Notes: generated by a model from the sequence alone, not told the origin. A stretch of 64,000 nucleotides of DNA from HGM04593 sp045661205 (GCA_045661205.1 JAZRFE010000026.1:28207-92206), one strand, 5' to 3'; counted from the first letter of the stretch, positions 1-9,821 are shown. Numbers and translations are program-made.

Positions 1-270
1 GAGAGTGGTACATATTGAATAGTTCACACCCAACCTTTCGAGTGCCACGCCTGCAGTCAGCAGTTTGAGCACCGAAGCAGGCCTGCACATTTTTTGTGCA
101 CGATGGGCAAACACAAGGGAATCGTCGTCGAGGTCGTACACTGCCACGGAAACATCGCTATCGGCGAAAAGTTCGTCGCAGAGCAAGGAATCCATTGATG
201 CCTTGAAATTCTGCGCCGGCAGAAACAGGCAAACGAGAAAAGAGAATATTGCGGTTGTAAGAAGTCTCAT
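1..270 (-). CDS. dacB: D-alanyl-D-alanine carboxypeptidase/endopeptidase, PBP4 (S13) family, 5' part only
   Basis: The frame runs from an ATG at 270 to the window edge without a stop, so only the first 90 residues are visible. Residues 1-20 form a Sec signal peptide ending in LPAQ. Residues 63-69 read RPASVLK, which holds the SxxK nucleophile motif (S66, K69) in the RPAS(x)(x)K context of peptidase family S13, followed by LLTAGVALERLG as is usual there. The family trims or cleaves peptidoglycan peptide cross-links in the periplasm. It is divergent from the glycoside hydrolase at 423. The SxN and KTG motifs lie outside the window, so activity cannot be confirmed. Confidence 0.85.
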   Translation of the reverse strand, partial: MRLLTTAIFSFLVCLFLPAQNFKASMDSLLCDELFADSDVSVAVYDLDDDSLVFAHRAQKMCRPASVLKLLTAGVALERLGVNYSICTTL

Positions 271-286
271 CGTATGTAAATTTTTA

Positions 287-294
287 CAAAATTA
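287..294 (-). promoter_or_regulatory. Possible -7 box for dacB
   Basis: On the minus strand this reads TAATTTTG, matching the Bacteroidetes -7 consensus TAnnTTTG. It sits only 16 bp from the ATG, giving a very short leader. No clear -33 TTTG is seen at the right spacing, so confidence is low. Confidence 0.35.
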
Positions 295-370
295 GCTCAG
301 TTTCAAGAAAAAAGCAGAATTTTAGAGTCTATTTTTCTATACTCGGAAATATTTTTTACTGCGAATTTTG

Positions 371-378
371 TAATTTTG
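371..378 (+). promoter_or_regulatory. Possible -7 box for the GH-D gene
   Basis: TAATTTTG matches TAnnTTTG and lies 45 bp before the ATG at 423. The upstream -33 region is only T-rich, with no good TTTG 19-21 bp away. Confidence 0.4.
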
Positions 379-422
379 CACAAATTTGAACATCGTATCA
401 CAAAATCCCCAATGATACTATT

Positions 423-2846
423 ATGAGAAAATATATTATCTCGTGTCTATCCATCATCATTGCTGCGATGACAACCATCGTCGCAAAAGCTGAGAACTAC
501 ACTCTTAACGAAGGAAAATGGACTGTCACATACAACGAGGCGGAAAAAGGACTTTCCATCGACTACAATGGTACAAGACTCTTTTCCAAGGCCTATGCAA
601 GTGTGCAGTACAATAAGAAGGGAAGCACAAGTACCAGCACTATCACTTCGGGAACTGTGAGCCTGAAGCCCACTATTTCATCGTACGACGTAGACGACGC
701 TTTGGGCAAGGGAAAACGTTATAAGTTTGCATACTACAAGAACGGAGTGACACTGAACCAACTGTTCACATTCTACAACAACAAGCCCTTTATGACAGTT
801 TCGGCTACTATCGCAGGTGATGAGGGCATCGAGGTGGAGTCGCGTCAGATGGTAGCATTGGCCACCGAGACGGAGACCACTCCTTTCAAGGGAGATAACA
901 ACCGCATGCTGTGGGTACCGTTTGACAACGACGGACATGTAAAATATAAAAACCTCGCACTCACCGACAATGCCGAGAATATCTCGCACGAGGTGACCGC
1001 CATATTCGACGGCGAGAGCCGCTTCGGACTCGTTGCCGGCTCCATAGACCACGACACATGGAAAAGCGGTATCAAGGTGAAGGGCAAGGAGGGTTACAAA
1101 CTGAGCAAACTGCACTGCCACTCGGGCTACACAAGCAGCAACACACGCGACAAACGTTCTCATGGAAAGATAAGCGGCAAGGAGATTTCATCGGCACGAT
1201 ACTTTATTGGTGTATATGATGATTGGCGCGACGGACTCGACGCGTACGCAAGTGTAAATGCGCTTGTTGCGCCACCTGCCGAGTGGACAAAAGGCAACCC
1301 CATGGGATGGAACTCGTGGGGAGTGATGCAGACAAAAGTAAACTACGACGGTGTGCACGAGACGGCACGATTCATCAAGGACAGCCTCTACAACTACGGA
1401 TTCCACGACAAAGAGGGAAAGACGGTCATCAGCCTCGATTCTTATGCAGAAGACAACATCACGGAGGAGCAGTTCAAGAAATTGGGTACTAAGGTATTAT
1501 CAACCACAAACTACATTGAGGGCGGCAAAAAACACCCAGGTACCAACCAGACATTGGGACACTACTATGGCCCATTCATCATTTGGGAGTGGACTCTCGA
1601 CGATAAGGTGGAGGGTACCGGTATCGACGGAATTCCCGAATACTATTGGGAGGACGCAGCACTGAAAATAAATGGCGAGATATACAAAATATCGAGCAAC
1701 GGAGGATATGCCACCGACCCCACCCACCCTGCTGTAAAAGCAAACATCGAGTACACACTGAAGTTGTGGAACTCGTGGGGTGTAAAGTATGTGAAGGCTG
1801 ACTTTTTGAACAACGGAATAATCGAGGGCGACAGTTGGTACAACCCCGAAATAAAGACCGGCGTACAGGCATATAACTACGGAATGAAGATACTGTTCGA
1901 GACTGCCAAACTCTACGACATGTATATTGTGGAGTCAATATCACCCATATTCCCCTATCAGTATGCTCATGGACGAAGAGTGTCGTGCGACCGCTTCAGC
2001 GAAATTGCCGAGAGCGAATATGTGCTTAATGCTGTTTCGTACGGATGGTGGACTGACAAGCTGTATGCAGTGAACGATCCAGACCATCTGGTGATGTGCA
2101 AGCAGGGCAATGGTGCAAAAGAGACTATGGGAGAGAACCGTGCACGCGCCACCACAGGAATGGTAACAGGAGCATATATATTCGGCGACAACTTCAGCCT
2201 GAAAGGGCTTAAGGGTGGTGCCAAGCCCGGCTATGCGGCACAGTCGCGCAACCGTGCCATTGAGATTATGGGCAATGCCGACATCAACGACTACGTGCGC
2301 AACAATACAGGCTCTTTCAGACCTATAGACGGACACAAGCCATCGAGCGGACAACAGGCCGAGAGTGTCTTTGTGCGCGACACCGAGAAATATTTCTATC
2401 TTGCGGTATTCAATTACAGCACTTCCGAGGCCAAGACAGGCAAGGTGAGCTGCGAGAGAATGAGCATCGACCCCGAGAATGTCGAGAGCATCAAGGAGTT
2501 GTGGCTGAACGAAGAGGTGGAATACGACAACTATGAGTTGAGCTACAATATACCTGCGAAGGATGTGCGTGTGTATCGCTTTACAAAAAAGGTTACCACA
2601 GGCATTGCCGACACAAAGAGCAACGAGGCACACATCGGCATAAAGGCCGAAAGTGGTACCATCAGCATCACTGCCGACAAAGAGATTGAATCTGTTGCAA
2701 TATACAGCACAGCTGGTACACTGCTCGCAGAAACAGAGTGCAACGGCGAAAAAGAGGTGCACATCATGTTCCCGACAAACAAGAATGTCTTTATTGTAAA
2801 GGCGAAATTTGTCGATGGAAACGTGGAAATAGTGAAATATAAATAA
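423..2846 (+). CDS. Secreted clan GH-D glycoside hydrolase (alpha-galactosidase-like)
   Basis: 807 aa. Residues 1-24 are a signal peptide. A beta-sandwich N-domain (about 25-285) precedes a (beta/alpha)8 barrel that opens with PMGWNSWG near residue 292, the GWNSWG signature of GH27/GH36 enzymes. KYVKAD (D460) matches the catalytic nucleophile strand and RVSCD (D523) is a plausible acid/base. The family hydrolyses terminal alpha-galactosyl or related residues with retention. The last ~85 residues (after about 725) are a beta-rich tail containing IYSTAGTLLAE, like the Bacteroidetes type IX secretion sorting domain and like the CotH protein at 59883. It stands alone, with no SusC/D nearby. Exact family and substrate are uncertain. 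Confidence 0.72.
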   Translation: MRKYIISCLSIIIAAMTTIVAKAENYTLNEGKWTVTYNEAEKGLSIDYNGTRLFSKAYASVQYNKKGSTSTSTITSGTVSLKPTISSYDVDDALGKGKRYKFAYYKNGVTLNQLFTFYNNKPFMTVSATIAGDEGIEVESRQMVALATETETTPFKGDNNRMLWVPFDNDGHVKYKNLALTDNAENISHEVTAIFDGESRFGLVAGSIDHDTWKSGIKVKGKEGYKLSKLHCHSGYTSSNTRDKRSHGKISGKEISSARYFIGVYDDWRDGLDAYASVNALVAPPAEWTKGNPMGWNSWGVMQTKVNYDGVHETARFIKDSLYNYGFHDKEGKTVISLDSYAEDNITEEQFKKLGTKVLSTTNYIEGGKKHPGTNQTLGHYYGPFIIWEWTLDDKVEGTGIDGIPEYYWEDAALKINGEIYKISSNGGYATDPTHPAVKANIEYTLKLWNSWGVKYVKADFLNNGIIEGDSWYNPEIKTGVQAYNYGMKILFETAKLYDMYIVESISPIFPYQYAHGRRVSCDRFSEIAESEYVLNAVSYGWWTDKLYAVNDPDHLVMCKQGNGAKETMGENRARATTGMVTGAYIFGDNFSLKGLKGGAKPGYAAQSRNRAIEIMGNADINDYVRNNTGSFRPIDGHKPSSGQQAESVFVRDTEKYFYLAVFNYSTSEAKTGKVSCERMSIDPENVESIKELWLNEEVEYDNYELSYNIPAKDVRVYRFTKKVTTGIADTKSNEAHIGIKAESGTISITADKEIESVAIYSTAGTLLAETECNGEKEVHIMFPTNKNVFIVKAKFVDGNVEIVKYK

Positions 2847-2925
2847 TTAAAAAGCGAGAATGCTGCCGCAGCAAAAAGTCGCCAACAACAAAAAGTGATG
2901 CCTCAGCTGTTTATTTATCCTCGCG

Positions 2926-2959
2926 TTTAGATGTTTTTGTCACGAATTTTGTACTTTTG
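2926..2959 (+). promoter_or_regulatory. Promoter of nadB
   Basis: -7 box TACTTTTG at 2952-2959 with a weak -33 TTTAG at 2926-2930, 21 bp apart. Transcription would start about 55 bp before the nadB ATG. Confidence 0.5.
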
Positions 2960-3021
2960 CACAGAATATGCAACCGAGTAGAAAAACAATAGGTTGCAAA
3001 TAGAAAATTATCCCTTGCGAT

Positions 3022-4593
3022 ATGGTTAAGAAATTCGATTTTCTTGTTATCGGCTCCGGAATTGCCGGTATGAGTTTTGCCCTGAAAGTGGCACACAAAG
3101 GAAGCGTAGCACTCGTTTGCAAGACTACACTCGAAGATGCCAACACCTATTTTGCACAAGGAGGCATAGCCTCTGTTACCAACCTGCTGACCGACGACTT
3201 CGACAAACACATCGAGGACACGATGATTGCCGGCGACCACATAAGCAATCCCACTGCTGTGGAGAAGGTGGTACGCGAAGCACCCGAGCAGATAAGGCAG
3301 TTGATAGAATGGGGCGTGAATTTCGACAAGAACGAAAATGGGGAGTTCGACCTGCACCGCGAAGGAGGACACTCGGAGCATAGAATTCTGCACCACGCCG
3401 ACAGCACCGGTGCCGAAATTCAGAAGTCATTGATAAAGGCTCTGCGCAACAACCCCAACATCACAGTTCTCGACCACCACTTTGCCATTGAGATTCTGAC
3501 ACAGCACCATTTGGGAATAAATGTCACCCGTCAGACACCCGACATTGAGTGTTACGGTGCTTATGTACTCGACCTTAAGACAAATCGCGTGGATACTTTC
3601 TTGAGTAAAGTGACACTGATGGCTACCGGAGGATGCGGAGCTGTGTACCAGACAACAACAAACCCGCTTGTGGCAACAGGCGATGGCATTGCAATGGTCT
3701 ACCGCGCAAAAGGAACAGTGAAAGACATGGAGTTTGTGCAGTTCCACCCGACAGCACTCTACAACGTAGGCGACCGCCCGTCGTTCCTGATTACCGAGGC
3801 GATGAGAGGCTACGGTGCTGTGTTGCGCACAAGTGACGGCAAGGAGTTCATGCACAAATACGACGCGCGCCTGTCGCTGGCTCCGCGCGACATTGTGGCT
3901 CGTGCCATAGACAACGAGATGAAGAACAGGGGCGAGGATTTTGTTTATCTTGACGTCACCCACAAAGATGCCGAGGAGACAAAGAAACATTTCCCTCACA
4001 TATACAAGAAGTGCCTGTCGCTGGGCATAGACATCACCAAGGACTATATTCCCGTAGCACCAGCTGCACACTATCTGTGCGGAGGTATCAAGGTAGACCT
4101 CAACGCAGCATCGAGCATACACAGGCTCTATGCTGTAGGCGAGTGTTCGTGCACAGGCCTGCATGGTGGCAACCGTCTCGCAAGCAATTCGCTGATAGAG
4201 GCTGTGGTATATGCCGACGCAGCGGCAAAGCACACTCTCGCGACTATCGACAACTACACTTTCAACGAGGAGATTCCCGAGTGGAACGACGAGGGTACAA
4301 AGATGAACGAGGAGCTGGTGCTTATAACTCAGAGCCTACGCGAAGTGGGACAGCTGATGAGCACATACGTTGGCATCGTACGTACCGATCTGCGTCTGAA
4401 ACGTGCGTGGGATCGTCTGGACCTTCTCTACGAAGAGACCGAAGAACTGTTCAAACGCAGCGTTATCAGCAAGGAGATATGTGAGCTGCGCAACGTCATA
4501 AATGTCGGTTACCTGATTATGCGTCAGGCAATGGAACGCAAGGAGAGTCGCGGTCTGCACTATAACCTCGACCACCCACGCAAGGATTCATAA
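3022..4593 (+). CDS. nadB: L-aspartate oxidase
   Basis: 523 aa, normal length. Oxidises L-aspartate to iminoaspartate with FAD, the first step of de novo NAD synthesis; in anaerobes fumarate can be the electron acceptor. The N-terminus has the dinucleotide-binding glycines GSGIAGMSFA (about 11-20), followed by TYFAQGGIASV, typical of NadB. DLHREGGHSEHRILHHAD and the C-terminal GLHGGNRLASNSLIEA block are family signatures of the NadB/SdhA fold. nadA and nadC are not adjacent. It is followed 18 bp later by the AspT-like transporter, probably in the same transcript, which is suggestive because both may handle aspartate, but that link is inference. Confidence 0.95.
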   Translation: MVKKFDFLVIGSGIAGMSFALKVAHKGSVALVCKTTLEDANTYFAQGGIASVTNLLTDDFDKHIEDTMIAGDHISNPTAVEKVVREAPEQIRQLIEWGVNFDKNENGEFDLHREGGHSEHRILHHADSTGAEIQKSLIKALRNNPNITVLDHHFAIEILTQHHLGINVTRQTPDIECYGAYVLDLKTNRVDTFLSKVTLMATGGCGAVYQTTTNPLVATGDGIAMVYRAKGTVKDMEFVQFHPTALYNVGDRPSFLITEAMRGYGAVLRTSDGKEFMHKYDARLSLAPRDIVARAIDNEMKNRGEDFVYLDVTHKDAEETKKHFPHIYKKCLSLGIDITKDYIPVAPAAHYLCGGIKVDLNAASSIHRLYAVGECSCTGLHGGNRLASNSLIEAVVYADAAAKHTLATIDNYTFNEEIPEWNDEGTKMNEELVLITQSLREVGQLMSTYVGIVRTDLRLKRAWDRLDLLYEETEELFKRSVISKEICELRNVINVGYLIMRQAMERKESRGLHYNLDHPRKDS

Positions 4594-4611
4594 AAAGAAG
4601 AAGAGAGTATC

Positions 4612-6273
4612 ATGGAGTGGTTGAACAGCCTATTTATTGAGCATAGCCCTTTGCAGGCAGTTATAATTTTGTCGATAATAATTGCGACAGGCCTGGGACT
4701 GGGGAAAATACGCATGTTTGGCATTTCGCTTGGCGTAACATTCGTGTTTTTCGCCGGCATTCTCGCCGGACATCTGGGAGCCTCTATCGACAACAGCATG
4801 CTGACATACGCCGAGAGCCTTGGTCTTGTACTGTTCGTATATGAGCTGGGATTGCAGGTGGGCCCCGGATTTTTCAGTTCGTTCCGCAAAGGCGGACTGC
4901 AACTGAACATGCTTGCCATGGGAGTGGTGGTGCTGGGTACCCTTATGGCTATTGCCATGAGCTACGCGACCGATATTCCCATGAGCGAGATGGTGGGTGT
5001 GCTGTGCGGCGCCACAACAAACACTCCTGCGCTGGGAGCTGCACAGCAGACACTGAAAGAGATAGGCCTTTCTTCAACAGGAGCGGCATTGAGCTGCGCG
5101 GTAACATACCCTCTGGGTGTTGTGGGTGTAATATTGGCGATGCTCGCTGTGCGCAAGATATTTGTACGCCCCACCGACATCGACAAGGGAGAGCACGAGG
5201 ACCACAACCACACATTCATTGCCACATACTGCGTGCAGAACCCCGGAATTTTCGAGAAAAGTGTGAAGGAGGTTGCCGAACTTACTCACACTAAATTTGT
5301 TATCTCGCGTCTGTGGAGGGATAAGAAGGTGAGCATCCCCACATCGGAAATGATGCTGAAAGAGGGCGACCGTCTGCTGGTGGTGACTACTGAAAAGGAT
5401 GCACCCACGCTCACTGCACTATTCGGGCAGATGGAGGCTAAGGATTGGAACAAGGAGGACATCGATTGGAATGCCATCGACAGCCAGCTTGTGTCGCGCA
5501 GCATAGCCATCACACGCCCCGAAATAAATGGCAAGAGACTTGGCTCGCTGCGTCTGCGCAACAGTTATGGCATAAACATCAGCCGCGTTACACGTAACGG
5601 CGTGCAACTGCTTGCAACACCCCGACTGATACTTCAGATGGGCGACCGTCTGACTGTGGTGGGCGAGGAGAAGGCTATCGAAAATATCGAGAAACTGCTT
5701 GGAAACACATCGAAGATATTGAACGAGCCTAACCTGGCGGCTATATTTATAGGTATTGTACTGGGACTTGTACTTGGTTCCATTCCCATTGCCATTCCGG
5801 GAATGAGCACTCCTGTGAAGCTGGGACTCGCCGGAGGCCCTATCATTGTGGGTATTCTCATTGGCTGTTTCGGCCCCCGTTTCCACCTTGTTACATACAC
5901 CACACGCAGTGCCAACCTGATGCTGCGAGGCATAGGTCTTTCGCTCTATCTTGCCTGTCTGGGACTCGACGCAGGAGCACACTTCTTTGAGACTGTAATG
6001 TGCCCCGAGGGAGCTTTGTGGATAGCTTTGGGATTCTTGATTACCTTTGTTCCTGTGGTGATAATGGCACTTGTGGCAATGCGCATAAGCCGCCTTGACT
6101 TCGGCAGCGCCTGCGGAATGTTGTGTGGCAGTATGGCAAACCCCATGGCACTGAATTATGCCAACGACACACTGCCCGGTGACAACCCTGCCGTAAGCTA
6201 TGCTACTGTCTATCCGCTGGCAATGTTCTGCCGTGTGATTATTGCACAGATTATTGTGATGATGTTCGTCTGA
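4612..6273 (+). CDS. AspT/YidE/YbjL-family putative transporter with two RCK_C domains
   Basis: 553 aa inner-membrane protein. Two hydrophobic blocks (about 1-175 and 375-553) form the duplicated AspT/YidE/YbjL membrane domain, each with a GxxxGxxxNxPAL-like re-entrant motif: GATTNTPALGAA near 130 and GSMANPMALNYA near 510. Between them lie two TrkA-C/RCK_C-type domains (about 205-280 and 290-365) that end in EGDRLLVV and MGDRLTVV. The best-studied member, AspT, exchanges aspartate and alanine; YidE-type members are uncharacterised. The substrate here is unknown. It sits directly behind nadB. Confidence 0.85.
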   Translation: MEWLNSLFIEHSPLQAVIILSIIIATGLGLGKIRMFGISLGVTFVFFAGILAGHLGASIDNSMLTYAESLGLVLFVYELGLQVGPGFFSSFRKGGLQLNMLAMGVVVLGTLMAIAMSYATDIPMSEMVGVLCGATTNTPALGAAQQTLKEIGLSSTGAALSCAVTYPLGVVGVILAMLAVRKIFVRPTDIDKGEHEDHNHTFIATYCVQNPGIFEKSVKEVAELTHTKFVISRLWRDKKVSIPTSEMMLKEGDRLLVVTTEKDAPTLTALFGQMEAKDWNKEDIDWNAIDSQLVSRSIAITRPEINGKRLGSLRLRNSYGINISRVTRNGVQLLATPRLILQMGDRLTVVGEEKAIENIEKLLGNTSKILNEPNLAAIFIGIVLGLVLGSIPIAIPGMSTPVKLGLAGGPIIVGILIGCFGPRFHLVTYTTRSANLMLRGIGLSLYLACLGLDAGAHFFETVMCPEGALWIALGFLITFVPVVIMALVAMRISRLDFGSACGMLCGSMANPMALNYANDTLPGDNPAVSYATVYPLAMFCRVIIAQIIVMMFV

Positions 6274-6289
6274 GAGGCCGTCTGAGCCA

Positions 6290-6694
6290 TCAAACCACCC
6301 AATAACGATGGAATACCCTCTTCTCTAAATTCCCGCGAAAATAGAGATCCTCACGGACTTTGAACAGGCCACGTTTGCGTGGTTTGAGGGTGTACTCCAC
6401 GATAGCCTCGTCACCGCCACACACTCCCTCTTTCATCAACTCGGGCGAGGTGTATCTGAACTTCTCGGTGACAAAGAACGCATCCTCGGGATAAACTATT
6501 TTATAGTCATACCCCACCGACCCATACACCGTTCCCGATAATTTTATCTCACCATTTCTGATATATATAATGGAATCGACTGCACGGCTATTGCTGTGCA
6601 AAGCAATGATGATAACACGACGACAGGCGTAGTATATATTCTTGAACATATAGAGCAGTCTTGCAGTCATAGAGTCGTTGTCTATGTGGTTCAT
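6290..6694 (-). CDS. Small protein with a chagasin-like (I42) fold signature; N-terminus apparently frameshifted
   Basis: 134 aa, convergent with the transporter (16 bp apart). From about residue 40 it reads like a chagasin-type cysteine-protease inhibitor: GSVGYDYKI resembles the NPTTGYxW loop, GVCGGDEAIVEYTLKP resembles the GxGG loop plus strand, and YFRGNLEKR sits where RPW usually is. Known members are secreted, yet residues 1-38 are charged and are no signal peptide. In the +1 frame, however, 6564-6620 encodes TPVVVLSSLLCTAIAVQS, a convincing signal-peptide core. The gene may therefore be a secreted inhibitor changed by two compensating single-base shifts, or a decaying gene. Family assignment is tentative. 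Confidence 0.5.
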   Translation of the reverse strand: MNHIDNDSMTARLLYMFKNIYYACRRVIIIALHSNSRAVDSIIYIRNGEIKLSGTVYGSVGYDYKIVYPEDAFFVTEKFRYTSPELMKEGVCGGDEAIVEYTLKPRKRGLFKVREDLYFRGNLEKRVFHRYWVV

Positions 6695-6734
6695 GGTGGA
6701 TTTGCATTATAAATTGCTCGTAAATATAACACAA

Positions 6735-6769
6735 AAAACTGCGACAGGAGAAATTCCTGTCGCAGTTTT
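6735..6769 (-). terminator. Intrinsic terminator of secDF
   Basis: Perfect 14-bp stem (6735-6748 with 6756-6769, AAAACTGCGACAGG arm) and a 7-base loop, 24 bp beyond the secDF stop. T-runs flank it on both strands, so it could work in both directions. Confidence 0.9.
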
Positions 6770-6792
6770 ATTTTTTCAACTGATATTGCAGA

Positions 6793-9762
6793 TTACTTTG
6801 AAGCCTTCTGCTCTTTCTTTGTAAGAGTAGCGTAAGCCATAGGAGCTGCAACGAAGATTGACGATAATGTACCAAATACAACACCGAGAATCATCGCGAA
6901 GGAGAAGCTGCGGATGCTGTCACCACCGAGGATGAAGATACAGAGCAACACGATCAATGTACTTACAGAAGTGTTGATTGTACGTGAAAGGGTTGTATTG
7001 ATAGAATCGTTGAAGAGTGTAAACTTGTCGCGTTTGGGATAGAGACCGATATACTCGCGGATACGGTCGAACACTACCACCTTGTCGTTGATAGAGTAAC
7101 CGATAGCTGTAAGCACAGCACCGATGAATGTCTGGTCAATCTCCAATGACATGGGAAGAATGCCATAGAACAACGAGTAGCAACCGATAATCATCAATGT
7201 ATCGAGTCCCAAAGCAACGATTGAGCCGATGCTGAATGCCACGTTACGGAAACGTACAAGGATGTAGAGGAAGATAGCTACAAGCGCGAAGATTACCGAC
7301 CAAATAGCACCCTTGGTGATGTCCTCGGCGATGCTGGGACCTACCTTCTGAGAGCTGATGATAGAACCACCTGTACGGTTGTCGCGGTCGATGAATGTAG
7401 CAAGGTCGAGACCTTCGCTCAGGAGTTTACCCTCCATAAACGCGTCGTAGATGAACTTCTCGATTTCAGAATCTACGTTTGTACCGTCCTCTTTAATACG
7501 ATAGTTAGTTGTTACACGGATAGTCTTCTTGTCAGTACCGAGAGCGATAGCCTGAACGTTATCCTCGGTGATTTTTGACTTGAGAAGCTCTCTTACTGTC
7601 TCGGGCTCTACCTCTTTCTCGAACTGAACAACAAAGTTGCGTCCACCTGTGAAGTCGATGCTCTGGCTGAGGCCGCGTAGTGCAAATGAAACAACCATTA
7701 CAAGAGCAAGAATAGCGAAGATAGCGAATGACTTTTTGCGTGCACCCATGAAGTTGTACGCAGTATTAACCATCATCTTCTTAGACAAATTGGTAACAAA
7801 TGTAAGGTTGAGCCATTTACCTTTCTCCATGAAGTGCTCGAAGAATATTCTTGTAAGGAACACTGCTGTAAAGAATGAGCAGAGGATACCGATGATAAGA
7901 GTTGTAGCAAAGCCACGGATGGGGCCTGTACCGAAGTTGAAGAGGATGATACCTGTGATGATAGATGTGAAGTTAGAGTCGAAGATTGCCGAGAAAGCAT
8001 TCTTGTAACCACTTGTAAGAGCATCACGTGTCTTCTTTCCTGCACGCAACTCCTCTTTTGTACGCTCATAGATAAGCACGTTAGCATCCACAGCCATACC
8101 CAATGAGAGTACCATACCTGCGATACCCGACAATGTGAGTGCAGCCTGGAAAGATGCAAGCACACCGAGTGTGAAGAAGAAGTTCACCAAAAGTGCACCG
8201 TTGGCAACCGCACCGGGAATCCAACCGTAAATTGCGCACATATATATCATAAGGAGTACAAATGCCACGATGAATGACATCATACCCTGGTTGATAGACT
8301 CCTGACCGAGTGAGGGACCTACGATATCCTCCTGAACGATGCGTGCGGGAGCAGGCATCTTACCTGAACGGAGCACGTTAGACAAGTCCTTTGTCTGCTC
8401 GATGGTGAAGTTACCTGTAATCTCGGAACGTCCGCCGGTAATTTCGCTGCTTACGTTGGGAGCGCTGTATACACAACCGTCAAGAACAATGGCAACTGCG
8501 CGACCGATGTTGTTCTTTGTGAGCTGAGCCCAACGACGTGAACCCTCGGTGTTCATAGACATTGTTACGCAAGGACGGCCATTCTGATCGTATGTGTCGG
8601 CAGCCGAAACAACCACGTCACCTTCGAGGGGTGCGCGACCGTTACGCTGTGTGCACTTGATAGCATAAAGCTCGTAGAAGAGGTTTGTTGTCTCGGCATC
8701 TACTGCACGAACACCCCAGTAGAGGCGAAGCTCGCGGGGAAGGATTTTCTTAACCTCGGGGTTAGCAAAGAAAGCATTGATAGCTGCTGTGTCTTTGTAG
8801 TGAGCGTAACCAATCAATGCGCTGTTTGAGTTTACAATCTGGAGAGTTGCAAGGGGGTGAAGTTTTTTGTACTCTTCGGCATTTGTCTGAGCAGCAGCAT
8901 CTGTTGCTGTCTCGCCCTCGAGAGCTGCTGCAACATCGTCTGTTGAAGCCTCTTTCTGCTCCTCGGTAGCTGCTACAACTGTTGTATCAGCCTCAACTGC
9001 GGGAGTTGCAATGGCAGCATACTTGGCATCGGCAGTCTGGAGGAAGGGAATTACCTCTGAAGAGTTGTATGTCTCCCAGAACTCGAGGTTTGCAGAACCC
9101 TGCAAAAGTTTACGTACACGCTCGGGCTCTTTAACACCGGGAAGCTCAATCATGATGCGACCCATTGAACCCTCGAGTGCCTGAATATTAGGCTGAACAA
9201 CGCCAAAACGGTCGATACGTGTACGAAGCACGTTGAACGAGTTGTCGATAGCTGCCTGAACCTCTTCGCGGATAACCTTCTCAACATCGGCATCGGTTGA
9301 GCGTGTGGTCACCTTGTCTTTCAACTGCTGTGTAGCGAAAAGTGTTGCAAGCGATGCGTCGGGAGCAAGTGTCTTGTATTCCTCGATGAAAAGAGAAATA
9401 AAGTCGGAGTTACTTGCCAGCGAACGCTGTTTTGCGTTAGCAATAGCCTGATTGAATGCTGCATCTTCTTTGTGATCAGCCAATACTTTCACAACATCGG
9501 GAACAGAAACTTCCATAATGACGTTCATACCGCCTTTAAGGTCAAGTCCCAAACCGATTTCCATGTCACGGCTCTGCTTCAATGTGTAAATTCCAAGCCA
9601 AACTTTCTCGTTGAGCATAGAATCCATGTAATGTTGTTCTCCCTGAGGGTCTTCTGCAGCCTTACCCATGTGGTAACTGGTTACAAAAGAGAACGAGAGA
9701 TAGAACATGCACACCAATGTAAGCAGGAGCGCAAATACCTTTACAAATCCTTTGTTTTGCAT
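6793..9762 (-). CDS. secDF: Protein translocase SecD-SecF fusion
   Basis: 989 aa with the start chosen at 9762 (MQNKGFVKVFALLL), the usual Bacteroidetes N-terminus; an in-frame ATG at 9816 would add 18 polar residues and lies at the predicted promoter. SecDF uses the proton gradient to help Sec substrates leave the membrane on the periplasmic side. The SecD half shows LGLDLKGGMNVIMEV near 50 and the conserved TM block GMVLSLGMAVDANVLIYER. The SecF half follows, with RNFVVQFE and AIGYSINDKVVVFDRIRE. An Ala/Thr/Glu-rich low-complexity insert (about residues 255-295) lies in the SecD periplasmic domain. It is single-gene, bounded by terminators. Confidence 0.95.
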   Translation of the reverse strand: MQNKGFVKVFALLLTLVCMFYLSFSFVTSYHMGKAAEDPQGEQHYMDSMLNEKVWLGIYTLKQSRDMEIGLGLDLKGGMNVIMEVSVPDVVKVLADHKEDAAFNQAIANAKQRSLASNSDFISLFIEEYKTLAPDASLATLFATQQLKDKVTTRSTDADVEKVIREEVQAAIDNSFNVLRTRIDRFGVVQPNIQALEGSMGRIMIELPGVKEPERVRKLLQGSANLEFWETYNSSEVIPFLQTADAKYAAIATPAVEADTTVVAATEEQKEASTDDVAAALEGETATDAAAQTNAEEYKKLHPLATLQIVNSNSALIGYAHYKDTAAINAFFANPEVKKILPRELRLYWGVRAVDAETTNLFYELYAIKCTQRNGRAPLEGDVVVSAADTYDQNGRPCVTMSMNTEGSRRWAQLTKNNIGRAVAIVLDGCVYSAPNVSSEITGGRSEITGNFTIEQTKDLSNVLRSGKMPAPARIVQEDIVGPSLGQESINQGMMSFIVAFVLLMIYMCAIYGWIPGAVANGALLVNFFFTLGVLASFQAALTLSGIAGMVLSLGMAVDANVLIYERTKEELRAGKKTRDALTSGYKNAFSAIFDSNFTSIITGIILFNFGTGPIRGFATTLIIGILCSFFTAVFLTRIFFEHFMEKGKWLNLTFVTNLSKKMMVNTAYNFMGARKKSFAIFAILALVMVVSFALRGLSQSIDFTGGRNFVVQFEKEVEPETVRELLKSKITEDNVQAIALGTDKKTIRVTTNYRIKEDGTNVDSEIEKFIYDAFMEGKLLSEGLDLATFIDRDNRTGGSIISSQKVGPSIAEDITKGAIWSVIFALVAIFLYILVRFRNVAFSIGSIVALGLDTLMIIGCYSLFYGILPMSLEIDQTFIGAVLTAIGYSINDKVVVFDRIREYIGLYPKRDKFTLFNDSINTTLSRTINTSVSTLIVLLCIFILGGDSIRSFSFAMILGVVFGTLSSIFVAAPMAYATLTKKEQKASK

Positions 9763-9813
9763 TTTTATTAAAAATTTATTATTATTTTTTATTACTTTTC
9801 CCTTTAAAGTTTG

Positions 9814-9821
9814 CAAATATA
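9814..9821 (-). promoter_or_regulatory. -7 box of secDF
   Basis: TATATTTG on the minus strand, a match to TAnnTTTG, followed by a ~50-base AT-rich leader to the ATG at 9762. A -33 box is not obvious. Confidence 0.5.

Noticed and set aside
1941..2762. Long minus-strand open frame opposite the GH-D gene, and similar long antisense frames elsewhere (for example 3427-4233, 36355-37287)
   Set aside because: They mirror strongly biased genes on the other strand, are rich in Cys and His without motifs, and lack promoters of their own.
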